Shown here: in pieces, positions 8,405 through 16,323 of the stretch
Layout of the letters: every line of letters starts with the position of its first letter
How positions within the stretch are numbered: position 1 is the first letter of the stretch
Origin: Acidobacteriota bacterium
Lineage (GTDB): Bacteria > Acidobacteriota > UBA6911 > RPQK01
Direction of reading: 5' to 3'
Length of the DNA: 28,019 nt
Assembly: GCA_003819755.1 (NCBI GenBank)
Contig: RPQK01000010.1
Coordinates: 1-28,019 of the forward strand
Notes under the pieces: model-generated
The model's database searches: none
Told to the model about the DNA's origin: nothing
What the model saw: the letters and a program-made list of their open reading frames with translations, nothing else
Translations under genes and position numbers: made by a program

Positions 8405-9043
8405 AAATCAAAGCAAATTCAGGCGTGTTTTTAAGTTGGAGGCAGGAAGCGTGTCTGTGACATCAATCACCTGGACAGAAACGAGACAAGATGCCAAAAC
8501 CGTGGCGATCCGCTCACCGAGCCGCAAGAGCAGGGTTTTCAGGGTGTTAAAAAAAAGCCTTTATTTCGTGCCCGGGACCGGGATTTCATTTGGAGTGCGG
8601 GGGCTGGATCTCAGCGGCGGTCGAGTGACTAGCCGTGTTGTGGCGAGTTGTATCGAGACCCTCTGGAGCGCAGCGGTTGCGTCGGCCCCTATTGTGGCCG
8701 GACTCTCCCGAGTCCGGCAGCCGGACCACCAGGTCCGGCGGGAACACGCGAGCTGCAACCATTGATTTGGCCGGGCTGACAGCCCGTCTGCCGGACTCGG
8801 GAGAGTCCGGCCACAATACCTCAAGCGGCGGTGGCGAGTCGCATTCTTCTCATATACTGCCGCAAACCTCAAAAGTGTTGCTGAGATGAGCCAAACTGTT
8901 TTCGCTACAATTGCGGAAACTCTTAGAGCATCACCCTGTTCCGGTGCCTGTACGCCGCCCCAGCGTTCCTTCAGTTTTCCTGCGGGCTCTGTCGGTTGGC
9001 CCGGCGTGTTTAGGGGAATTCGAAGCACTACGTTCGGGCACCA
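8405..9043. other. Divergent intergenic region
   Basis: This gap separates the minus-strand secreted-protein genes from the plus-strand polysaccharide operon and must hold both promoters. Its middle is the palindromic element at 8592-8818. A TACAAT at 8906-8911 could be a -10 box for the plus-strand genes, but no -35 box sits at the right distance. An A-run at 8550-8557 is the only marked AT-rich tract. Short open frames in this region overlap the palindrome or lack ribosome binding sites, so no gene is called. Confidence 0.5.
8592..8818. repeat. Palindromic element with 31-bp perfect arms (truncated copy of the 18372 element)
   Basis: Bases 8690-8720 and 8788-8818 are perfect 31-base inverted arms. 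The 67-base loop contains two smaller hairpins (8721-8738 and 8773-8785). From 8595 to 8818 the sequence closely matches 18421-18651 in the same orientation, differing by scattered substitutions and a few short length differences. The left end reads TGGAGTGCGG running directly into GGGCTGG, whereas in the longer copy these two words are about 40 bases apart. The right outer arm is missing or rearranged. Confidence 0.9.
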
Positions 9044-11122
9044 ATGACGATATCTCTGTGGGTCAAATCGTTTTCAGCGCTGACAGGAACGGGCATCAAG
9101 CCTTCGTCTCCTGGTTTGGCGCGCCTGAAGCTGCTCCTGCTCGGAGTCGTCCTTGCAGCAGCAATCGGCGAACGTGCCCTTCATCTGGACGCGTTTCCCC
9201 TGTGGGTCGACGAGGCCGAGTCTTGCATTAACGCCTTGACAATACTCGATCATGGCTACCCGACCGACAGCTACATGGGCCTGCCTATTTACGAAAACAC
9301 TCTGGTACAACCATGGCCCGAAAGCGAGGAGTACGAGTTTCGGGATATCAGCTACTCCGCCAAGGGCATGGCGGTCTACCACGGTTGGCTCCCCCTCTAC
9401 TCCATCGCCGGAGCCTTCTGGCTGGGCGGCATCAAACCAGACCACCCGACCGAGACATTGCAGGTTCGACATTCAGGCGCTGAGATGTTGTTCAGAACGC
9501 GGGTTGGTCGTTCTCCCGCACTGGTGTTCAGCCTTCTCTTCCTCCTTGCCCTCTTTTTTGGAGCAAGGAGGATCTTTAATGAGACGGCAGGTTGGGTTGC
9601 CCTGCTCCTCGGCGGGTTTTCGCATTTGTATGTTTGGTACGGCGGCCAGGCCCGCTATTACTCTGCAACCCTGGCTCTGAACGCCCTCTGCCTGCTGCTC
9701 GCCTGGCTGATGCTGACCGAAGGAAAGTGGCGTCACTTTGTGACCGGGGGACTGGTGTTCGTCCTCCTGTTCCATACCCATATGCTCTCCTTCCTTGCGG
9801 GCGCGATCATGGTCCTCGGGACTGTTCCCTTTCTCTGGCGCCACGTGCAGGCTCTACTCAAGATCGGTGTCTTTGGCGCGCTGATTCTCGCAGGGACGGT
9901 TCCGTGGGCCCTTTGGACTGGTTTCCTGGACCATGCCACCGGGATCCCGATGGCATGGTCGATCCTGGAATTTCCCGCAGGCATCCTGGACCCAATCCTC
10001 CGTCGGCACAACCTCACCTTCCCGCTCCTTTGCGGCGCGTTATGGCTGCCTCTCAGCGTCTGGCTCAAGAGCAGGTTTCCCGACCGGTTCCCTCCTTCCC
10101 TTTCTCGGTGGAGGGCCGCGATAGTCTTCCTGGTTGCCTGGATGGTGGTCAACTTCCTGGCCTTCACGTTTCTGGTCCCCGCTGCCAGTTACTTCTACTT
10201 CAGACTGGTCTTAGGGCTGGTCGCACCCGGGATTCTCTGTTCGGCTGGCGGGATTTCCGCCCTTGCCAGGCTGTTGTGGCCGCGACGCACTGTTCTGGTC
10301 AGCTTTGCTCTTGTTGTTGTTTTCTTTGCATCCTGGGCACATCTGCCATTCAGGCCCTGGGACCCGTGCCCACGATCTACGTTTCAGGCGCCGGTCTTAG
10401 AAATGGTGGAACAGCTACGCGGGAAGACCTTCCGGCCGGGCACCCGAATCTACTCCACCCCAAACGAGCATCTCACCCTGACCTTTTACAGCGGGTTACC
10501 GATACAGAGCGTCGCCCCTGTCCGCAAATCATTCCTGGACAATCACCCGGAAGAAGTCGTTATCCTCGAATGTTTCCCGCGCTACGGCCGGCCGCCGCTG
10601 TCACCTGATGAGGTTTTTAAGGCCGCCAAAGACTTTGGCCACCAGATCAACCGCCAGGAGGCAAGGCGCATCAGCAACAAGCTGCGTCACTGGATGACAG
10701 CCGCACACGCCGAAGAGCGGGGCGCCCGGGTTTACCCGGCCTCTCCCGGACACGACCCGCTTTTCCAGCGGCTGTCGGCGATCCAGGCTAGCCTCGAACA
10801 GGAATACCTGAAAGAACAATACTCGGAGCCCACCGCCCACGCTCTGTGGCGGGGTTACCCGATGGAGGACCTCTCCAGCTTCTGGCTGCTCTTCTTCTAC
10901 CGATTCGTCGACCCTGAGAAGAGGATTGGGCCCCATCTCAACTACGCCGGCCGAATAAAGGGGTCCCATGCCTCGGTTTTGAACTCCAAATGGGTGATTT
11001 ACGAAAGCCCTCGACTGTCGACGTCACTGTGCGTCGCACAAAAGTGTCCCGAAGAGAATCCGGCCGGTCGGCACGCGGCGCTATCTGAACACCAAACAAG
11101 CCCTGGCGGAGGCTACCAATGA
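9044..11122 (+). CDS. GT39-like (PMT/ArnT-type) membrane glycosyltransferase
   Basis: The 692-residue protein has about ten hydrophobic segments between residues 28 and 445, then a soluble C-terminal domain of about 245 residues. The first membrane segment is followed by FPLWVDEAES, where D56-E57 is the acidic pair characteristic of GT-C enzymes of the GT39/ArnT type that use lipid-phosphate-linked sugars. A first extracytoplasmic loop of about 90 residues (roughly 65-155) is long and rich in Trp, Tyr and Pro. A GQARYYSA segment matches the conserved region after the second membrane helix in this superfamily. The acceptor is unknown; a polysaccharide, lipid or protein is possible. ATG 9044 is the only good start, though its ribosome binding site is weak. 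The gene opens the plus-strand operon, and its stop codon overlaps a short ATG frame that soon closes. Confidence 0.83.
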   Translation: MTISLWVKSFSALTGTGIKPSSPGLARLKLLLLGVVLAAAIGERALHLDAFPLWVDEAESCINALTILDHGYPTDSYMGLPIYENTLVQPWPESEEYEFRDISYSAKGMAVYHGWLPLYSIAGAFWLGGIKPDHPTETLQVRHSGAEMLFRTRVGRSPALVFSLLFLLALFFGARRIFNETAGWVALLLGGFSHLYVWYGGQARYYSATLALNALCLLLAWLMLTEGKWRHFVTGGLVFVLLFHTHMLSFLAGAIMVLGTVPFLWRHVQALLKIGVFGALILAGTVPWALWTGFLDHATGIPMAWSILEFPAGILDPILRRHNLTFPLLCGALWLPLSVWLKSRFPDRFPPSLSRWRAAIVFLVAWMVVNFLAFTFLVPAASYFYFRLVLGLVAPGILCSAGGISALARLLWPRRTVLVSFALVVVFFASWAHLPFRPWDPCPRSTFQAPVLEMVEQLRGKTFRPGTRIYSTPNEHLTLTFYSGLPIQSVAPVRKSFLDNHPEEVVILECFPRYGRPPLSPDEVFKAAKDFGHQINRQEARRISNKLRHWMTAAHAEERGARVYPASPGHDPLFQRLSAIQASLEQEYLKEQYSEPTAHALWRGYPMEDLSSFWLLFFYRFVDPEKRIGPHLNYAGRIKGSHASVLNSKWVIYESPRLSTSLCVAQKCPEENPAGRHAALSEHQTSPGGGYQ

Positions 11123-11427
11123 GCAAACGCGTAGAGTAGTTGATCGCGGCTGCTATTGTCGTCGTAACCGCCGGCAATTGACACGGTTCTTGGCTCGGAA
11201 GGCTCGGATAAGGTGAGCCATCCCGACAAAGATTTGTCCAAGACGGACAAGAAAACGTCCCAAAACGTCAAGCAAACGACGAGACAGTCAAGAATCAGCT
11301 CTATAACCTAGACACAACATCCGTCGCGAAACCTCGCGTGTAAGGACTCCCTGAATTCTGAGCATCAGCGAGAAGCAAGTATTGAGAGTCGCCGTAACCG
11401 AGGGAGCGAAGCTTTACCCAAGTTCCT
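11119..11427 (+). other. Intergenic stretch, possible gene remnant
   Basis: An ATG overlaps the previous stop (ATGA at 11119-11122) and reads MSKRVE before a stop. The same frame continues as LIAAAIVVVTAGN before another stop, a hydrophobic stretch resembling a membrane anchor or signal peptide. Further on, a Lys/Thr/Gln-rich frame (DKDLSKTDKKTSQN and following) is open for a short distance. This could be a decayed small gene, or chance. A short hairpin (CGCG with CGCG) lies at 11324-11337. No intact gene is visible. Confidence 0.35.
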
Positions 11428-12954
11428 ATGAAAGAGACGTTGTCACAGGCGTTGCCGGAAAAATTCGTCAGGGGCATCAAGGAAGCCATGATCGAGGAAT
11501 GGGGCACGTCGCTGATCAGCCGGCTGCAAACGTCGCGGAGGACCGAGTATGCATTGCTCACCGTGATTATCTTTCTCGCCGCGATACTGCGCCTGTTCCG
11601 GCTCGGACATTGGAGTTTCTGGTGGGATGAGATGTTCACCTTGCGGGATGTCGAGATCCTGTTGCAGGAGATTCCCAAAGTAAGCACCATCCTGACTTAC
11701 CTTGCTCTTCAGTATTTCGGGTTGAGTGAATGGAGCGCACGCCTGGCCCCGGCCCTGATCGGGATTGTAACAATAGCGGTGCTGCACGTGCTTGTCAGGA
11801 GAACCTTCGACCCGGTTGTCGCGTTAATCGCATCCCTTCTCCTCGCCATCTCCCCCTGGCACCTGTACTGGTCGCAGAACGCGCGGTTTTATTCGACTCT
11901 CCTGCTCTTCTATTCGATCGCTTTGTTCACGTTCTACCTCGCGCACGTTAACCGCCGGCTCTCCTATTTCGCCGTGAGCTTGCTTTTTATCCTGCTTGCC
12001 GGCAAGGAGAGACTAACCGCTCTTTTCGTGGTACCGGTCATCCTCGGATACGTTGTCCTGTTCTATCTCTTGCCGTTGCTCCCGTACCAGAGGATCCGGG
12101 TCAGAGCCCGATACTTGATTCCGGCCATGGCTATCCTGTCGCTCGTGGCCCTCTATTTACTCACGCGGTATTGGAGCTCGGTTCCGTTCCTGTCAAAGGT
12201 CAATCACGGCTGGGTAAACAGCAACCCCTTCTGGATACTGTCAGGGACTGTTTACTACATGGGGCTGCCCGTCTTTTGCATGGGGCTGGTGGGCCTGGCC
12301 TTTTTGCTGCTGAAGGACCGCAGAGCCGGACTGTATTTTGGTCTTGCTGCTCTGCTCCCGGTCGTCTCTGTAGCCCTGCTGTCGCTGCTGATGTACACCG
12401 CTAACCGCTACGTCTTTGTGGCGCTGACGGCCTGGATCGTTCTGGCCGCGCTGGCGGCCAAGGAACTTCTGACCAACAGTCGCGACGGCTCCCGGCTTCT
12501 TGCTTTCGGCATGTTGCTCGTTTTGATTCTGACGCCACTCTCTGACGATTTCCTTTATTACTTTTATCAAAACGGCAACCGTGACAACTGGAGAGCGGCG
12601 CTCGAAAAAATCCGGAACGATAAGAAAGCGGATGACTTGGTGATTACGCCCAACCCTTCGCTGGCCGGATATTACCTGAACGAGCCGACGATCGCGATGG
12701 GCGCCACGAACCTGGCGGAGGTCAGGAGCGCGGGGCGGAGAATCTGGTTCGTGGAGGATTTCACCACGCAGGAAAAGTGGCCGGAAATCCACGCTTGGAT
12801 GCGGGGGAATGCCAACCTGGTTGCCGTTTTCGACGTTGCCGTCCAGGCGCGCAACTTTACGATGCGCGTCTACCTGCACGAAGCTCCGGAAAAAGCTGCA
12901 TCCCCGGTCAGACACCAGGTACAACGAACCGGAGATGGGCTGTACCAGCCGTGA
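11428..12954 (+). CDS. GT39-like membrane glycosyltransferase, shorter second copy
   Basis: The 508-residue protein is a polytopic membrane enzyme with about ten hydrophobic segments between residues 40 and 375 and a short soluble C-terminus. FWWDEMFT places the acidic pair D67-E68 just after the first helix, and WSQNARFYS marks the next conserved loop, both as in GT39/PMT-like GT-C enzymes. It differs from the preceding 692-residue GT39-like protein by lacking the long first loop and the large C-terminal domain, so the two probably act on different donors or acceptors. ATG 11428 has no good ribosome binding site. ATG 11488 (residue 21) has AAGGA nearby and is a credible alternative that keeps all membrane segments. 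It precedes the export genes by 25 bases and is probably in their operon. Confidence 0.83.
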   Translation: MKETLSQALPEKFVRGIKEAMIEEWGTSLISRLQTSRRTEYALLTVIIFLAAILRLFRLGHWSFWWDEMFTLRDVEILLQEIPKVSTILTYLALQYFGLSEWSARLAPALIGIVTIAVLHVLVRRTFDPVVALIASLLLAISPWHLYWSQNARFYSTLLLFYSIALFTFYLAHVNRRLSYFAVSLLFILLAGKERLTALFVVPVILGYVVLFYLLPLLPYQRIRVRARYLIPAMAILSLVALYLLTRYWSSVPFLSKVNHGWVNSNPFWILSGTVYYMGLPVFCMGLVGLAFLLLKDRRAGLYFGLAALLPVVSVALLSLLMYTANRYVFVALTAWIVLAALAAKELLTNSRDGSRLLAFGMLLVLILTPLSDDFLYYFYQNGNRDNWRAALEKIRNDKKADDLVITPNPSLAGYYLNEPTIAMGATNLAEVRSAGRRIWFVEDFTTQEKWPEIHAWMRGNANLVAVFDVAVQARNFTMRVYLHEAPEKAASPVRHQVQRTGDGLYQP

Positions 12955-12979
12955 GGTGGCCGGAAAAGGACTCTGATTT

Positions 12980-14092
12980 ATGAATCTCAAAGCAGAATCC
13001 ATTCAGCGTTTTAGTTTATTCGGAAGCCGCGTCAGCAGGGACGCACGAAGGCTGACGAGCATCATCGCGGCCGCTGTAGCGCTGACGAACCTGCCGATGC
13101 TCGCCCAAGTGGACGAGCCGCTCACCCTTCCTCCAAGGGAGTTCAGGCCCGCGGACCAGCTCTACTCCAGCCAGCGGCAACTCACGTTCCTCCGGCTGCC
13201 CGGCACCGCACCTGATTACATCTTGGGCCCTGGCGACCTCATCAAGATTCAAGTCGTGGATTTCCAGGTTGGCGACCAAACGTTGAGGATAAGCGCCTCC
13301 GGACAGGTGAGTTTGCCTTACCTCGGCTTGATTGACGCAGCAAATGTGACCGCCGAGGAACTGGAAAACAGGATCGCTGAGTCACTGATGGAAAAGAAGC
13401 TGTTGAAGGAGCCGGAGGTGCTCGTCTTCGTTCAGGAATACATGTCCAAGCCCATTTACATCCTGGGCGAAGTGGACCGGGCGGGACAGTACACGATGAC
13501 GCAGCAACTCTACCTGATGGATGCAATCCTGCTTGCGGGAGGACTTGACCTGACCGCGGCCGACCGCGCCTTTCTTCATCGTCGACAGCTCAGCGCGCTC
13601 CCCCTTTCCGAACCACAACTAGCTGGCAGTCCATCGCTTCAGAAACCCGATGACGTGGAGGTGATCGAGGTGAATTTGCGGCCCCTTAAGGAGGGCGGAA
13701 TGGTCACCCCCAATCCATTGATGCGCACCGGTGACGTGCTTTTTATCCCTGAAGAGAGGGTGGATATTTTCTACATCATCGGCGACGTGAATAGCGCCGG
13801 AATGTTTCAGATACCGGTGGGAGAACACCTGCTCGCCAGCCGGGGGATAGCCATGGCCGGCGGCCCGACCCAGACAGCGAAGATGAGCCAGGGCATCCTG
13901 GTCCGGTACAACTCGAAAGGGGATCGCGAAGAACACCCAGTGGATTTCGCGGCCATCCTCGAGGGGAGACAACCCGACCTTGAAATTCGTCCAGACGACA
14001 TCATTTTCATTCCGGGAAGCCGTGTCAAGACGTTGGGTTACGGAATGCTGAATATCGTTCCTCGGCTTGCTACGAGGACGGTCGTGTTTTGA
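12980..14092 (+). CDS. Polysaccharide export protein, Wza-like (Poly_export plus SLBB), first copy
   Basis: The 370-residue product has an N-terminal basic region and a hydrophobic stretch (about 24-42) consistent with Sec export, without a clear lipobox. A Poly_export domain begins at YILGPGDLIKIQV (80-92) and runs to about 155. Two SLBB-type domains follow, the first from IYILGEVDRAGQY (about 159-171) and the second from FYIIGDVNSAGMF near residue 258. The C-terminal 90 residues closely resemble those of the next gene, including AKMSxGxLVRY and IFIPGS. Proteins of this family form the outer-membrane channel for capsule or exopolysaccharide export. AAGGA lies upstream of ATG 12980 at good spacing. 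The gene follows the GT39-like gene by 25 bases and precedes its paralogue by about 30. Confidence 0.92.
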   Translation: MNLKAESIQRFSLFGSRVSRDARRLTSIIAAAVALTNLPMLAQVDEPLTLPPREFRPADQLYSSQRQLTFLRLPGTAPDYILGPGDLIKIQVVDFQVGDQTLRISASGQVSLPYLGLIDAANVTAEELENRIAESLMEKKLLKEPEVLVFVQEYMSKPIYILGEVDRAGQYTMTQQLYLMDAILLAGGLDLTAADRAFLHRRQLSALPLSEPQLAGSPSLQKPDDVEVIEVNLRPLKEGGMVTPNPLMRTGDVLFIPEERVDIFYIIGDVNSAGMFQIPVGEHLLASRGIAMAGGPTQTAKMSQGILVRYNSKGDREEHPVDFAAILEGRQPDLEIRPDDIIFIPGSRVKTLGYGMLNIVPRLATRTVVF

Positions 14093-14111
14093 CCGGTGTG
14101 GAAAGTCGACT

Positions 14112-14117
14112 AGGAGG
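14112..14117 (+). promoter_or_regulatory. Ribosome binding site deciding the second export gene start
   Basis: AGGAGG lies four bases before ATG 14122. It favours this start over the upstream TTG at 14089, which overlaps the previous gene and would precede the signal peptide with 11 extra residues. Confidence 0.8.
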
Positions 14118-14121
14118 TATC

Positions 14122-15198
14122 ATGCCAGGAATAGTTGTCCTGTTCCTGTTTTTGCTTGTTTGCAGCACGGATGTCCTTTTTTGCCAAGCGCCGGGTGGCG
14201 CCGCACCCGCGGCTGACAAAGGTACGAGTACCGCATCCTCTCCTGATGCCGGTGCGGTCAAGCCTCCTGCCAGCCTGGATTACCGCCTGGGCCCGGGGGA
14301 TCAACTTCAGATAACGCTGCATGGATTCGACGATCCAATTCACGTGGTCAGGGTCAGCAATTCCGGCAAGATTCATTTGCCTTTCCTCCGGATCTTCCCG
14401 GTGTCTGGTCTGACGCCGCATGAGCTGGAAGTCGAAATCGCCAACCGGCTCAAGCAGCAGAGACTGATCAAGAACCCGCAGGTACAGGTCACAGTAACCG
14501 AGTTTAGAGCGCAGCCGGTCTACATCCTCGGCGAAGTGGGATTGCCGGGTCAGTATGTCCTGACCGAGACAAGGTACCTGCTCGATCTCATCACTATGGC
14601 CGGCGGGGTGAGCTTTCGGTCTCGCAAGGAGGCATTCCTCTACCGTCGCAACCCAAATCCAACTATGCCCGCAAAACCAGGTGAGAAGGACGCGCCCGCC
14701 GACCCCGGAGCGCTCTACACCGTGACCAAGGTGGATCTGTCGGGCCTGATAGACGGGAAGGAACCGAACCTCAATATCCCGCTCCAGGGCGGGGATCTTC
14801 TCTATGTTCCCCAGCGAGTGACCGGCACTTTCTATGTCGTCGGGGAAGTCCTAAAGACGGGGCCGCTTGAAGTGCCTGAAGGCGGCCCCCTCCTGGTGAC
14901 ACGCGCCATATCAATGGCCGGGGGTCCGACCAAGACGGCCAAGATGAGCAAAGGAATGCTGGTCCGTTACGACGAGAGCGGCATTCGCGAAGAACGACCG
15001 GTCGATTTTGTGGCCATCTTCAAGGGGAAACAACCGGACTTCGAGGTCCGGGCCAATGACGTGATCTTCATTCCCGGCAGCAAGTTCAAAACGGTTGGCT
15101 ACGGAATACTGGGGGCCCTGCCGCAGATGGTCGGCCGCGCGGCCTATTCAAGCGGCGGTGGAGGAGAAGGCTCGGGGCGAGGAGGGTCGCGGGAATAG
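14122..15198 (+). CDS. Polysaccharide export protein, Wza-like (Poly_export plus SLBB), second copy
   Basis: The 358-residue product begins with a strong hydrophobic signal (residues 3-19) and a cysteine at about 22 whose preceding residues do not form a normal lipobox. After a low-complexity Ala/Gly/Ser/Pro linker, the Poly_export domain starts at YRLGPGDQLQITL (about 54-66). SLBB-type domains start at VYILGEVGLPGQY and FYVVGEVLKTGPL. It shares domain order and a nearly matching C-terminal block with the preceding export protein, so the pair is a tandem duplication that has since diverged. A Gly/Ser-rich tail ends the protein. Two different subunits could form a hetero-oligomeric channel or serve two polymers. 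No Wzc-like co-polymerase or tyrosine phosphatase gene is adjacent. Confidence 0.92.
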   Translation: MPGIVVLFLFLLVCSTDVLFCQAPGGAAPAADKGTSTASSPDAGAVKPPASLDYRLGPGDQLQITLHGFDDPIHVVRVSNSGKIHLPFLRIFPVSGLTPHELEVEIANRLKQQRLIKNPQVQVTVTEFRAQPVYILGEVGLPGQYVLTETRYLLDLITMAGGVSFRSRKEAFLYRRNPNPTMPAKPGEKDAPADPGALYTVTKVDLSGLIDGKEPNLNIPLQGGDLLYVPQRVTGTFYVVGEVLKTGPLEVPEGGPLLVTRAISMAGGPTKTAKMSKGMLVRYDESGIREERPVDFVAIFKGKQPDFEVRANDVIFIPGSKFKTVGYGILGALPQMVGRAAYSSGGGGEGSGRGGSRE

Positions 15199-15253
15199 GG
15201 AGGTTGGTCAGCTCAAGCCGGGCTGCACCATCCGAGTTCCGCAGGGATGAAGC

Positions 15254-15338
15254 AACCGCGGATCACGCGGATCATCGCGGATAACGCGGATGTTGGATCT
15301 ATCCGCGTTATCCGCGATGATCCGCGTGATCCGCGGTT
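15254..15338. repeat. Perfect 38-bp hairpin of GCGGAT units inside the operon
   Basis: Bases 15254-15291 and 15301-15338 are perfect reverse complements over 38 bases, with a nine-base loop. Each arm contains four copies of CGCGGAT spaced nine or ten bases apart, or the reverse complement. It ends nine bases before the ribosome binding site of the epimerase gene. Transcribed RNA would form a very stable stem that could attenuate transcription, stabilise the upstream message or mask translation. An open frame through the hairpin in phase with the epimerase is explained by the repeat and is not taken as the gene start. Confidence 0.95.
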
Positions 15339-15346
15339 ACCAGTTC

Positions 15347-15352
15347 AAGGAG
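15347..15352 (+). promoter_or_regulatory. Ribosome binding site deciding the epimerase start
   Basis: AAGGAG lies five bases before ATG 15358, which begins the NAD-binding fold directly. It argues against the upstream ATG at 15247, whose reading frame would translate the hairpin. Confidence 0.8.
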
Positions 15353-15357
15353 AAGAC

Positions 15358-16323
15358 ATGAAGATTCTGGTCACCGGAGGAGCCGGGTTCATCGGCTCTC
15401 ACATCGTTGATGCGTTTCAAGCGGCCGGCCACCGCGTAGTGGTGGTGGACGACCTTTCGACAGGCTTCCAGGAGAATATCCCGTCCAACGCGAAGTTTTA
15501 CCGCCTGGACATACGAGACCCACAGCTAAGTGATGTTTTTCAAATGGAATCACCGGATATTGTCTGTCACCAGGCTGCGCGCGCGAATGTCCGCGAATCG
15601 ATGCAGGAACCCCTTCTTTACGCTTCGGTGAACATTCTTGGTTCCCTGAACCTCCTCGAGTGCTGCCGCCGCCATGGCACCCAGAAAATCATCTACGCGT
15701 CCACGGGGGGAGCGGTCTACGGAGAACCACAGACCGTGCCGGTGACCGAGGAGCATCCGGTCAACCCGCTGGACCCTTATGGGGCCAGCAAGCACGTGGT
15801 CGAACACTACCTCTATCTGTATCGAGCCAATTTCGGCCTCGGTTACACCGTGCTGCGCTACCCGAATGTTTACGGACCTCGACAGAATCCCTATGGAGAA
15901 GCGGGCGTGGTGGCGATCTTCGCAAACCAGATGCTGAAAGGTGACCAGGTGACCATCAATGGCACCGGAGATCAGGAGCGCGATTTTGTCTACATCGCCG
16001 ATGTCGTTCGGGCCAACATCCTGGCGCTTGAGAGGGGCGACGGGGAAATCTGCAACATCGGGAGCGGAATCGGTCATTCGGTCAACCAGGTCTTTGCGGT
16101 CCTGGCAGGGTTGAGCGAGTATCAGACGCCGCCTCAGCACGGAGAAGCCAAACCGGGCGAAGTTTCCCGTATTTATCTGGACGCGACAAAAGCAGCCAGA
16201 CAGCTCGGCTGGAAAACGGAAGTCAGTTTCGAAGAAGGACTCCGAATGACCCTGGATTATTTCCGAAACTCGACTCGCGATTGGAGCCGCCCTGTCGGAA
16301 ACCTGGTTGGGTCCCAGTCATGA
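15358..16323 (+). CDS. NAD-dependent sugar epimerase/dehydratase (UDP-glucose 4-epimerase-like)
   Basis: The 321-residue extended short-chain dehydrogenase begins MKILVTGGAGFIGSH, with the NAD-binding glycine motif GGAGFIG at 7-13. An acidic pair, VDDLSTG, follows strand two. The active site has S115-T116 and the Y141-x3-K145 pair in YGASK. Sequence downstream (LRYPNVYGPRQNP, GTGDQERDFVYIADV) matches GalE-like and related NDP-sugar epimerases. It probably supplies an epimerised NDP-sugar for the polymer made by this operon; the exact sugar cannot be read from the sequence. It overlaps the following kinase gene by ATGA, so the two are translationally coupled. Confidence 0.92.
   Translation: MKILVTGGAGFIGSHIVDAFQAAGHRVVVVDDLSTGFQENIPSNAKFYRLDIRDPQLSDVFQMESPDIVCHQAARANVRESMQEPLLYASVNILGSLNLLECCRRHGTQKIIYASTGGAVYGEPQTVPVTEEHPVNPLDPYGASKHVVEHYLYLYRANFGLGYTVLRYPNVYGPRQNPYGEAGVVAIFANQMLKGDQVTINGTGDQERDFVYIADVVRANILALERGDGEICNIGSGIGHSVNQVFAVLAGLSEYQTPPQHGEAKPGEVSRIYLDATKAARQLGWKTEVSFEEGLRMTLDYFRNSTRDWSRPVGNLVGSQS

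Noticed and set aside
8592..8818. CRISPR-like array in repeat-rich intergenic regions
   Set aside because: The repeats are inverted arms and not regularly spaced direct repeats with unique spacers, and no cas genes are present.
14122..14200. Lipoprotein signal in the second export protein and in the DUF4185-like protein
   Set aside because: A cysteine is present in both signal regions, but the residues before it do not match a lipobox, so a lipoprotein was not called.
15247..15357. Upstream extension of the epimerase frame through the hairpin
   Set aside because: It encodes repeats of the hairpin, and a good ribosome binding site directly precedes ATG 15358, which begins the NAD-binding fold.
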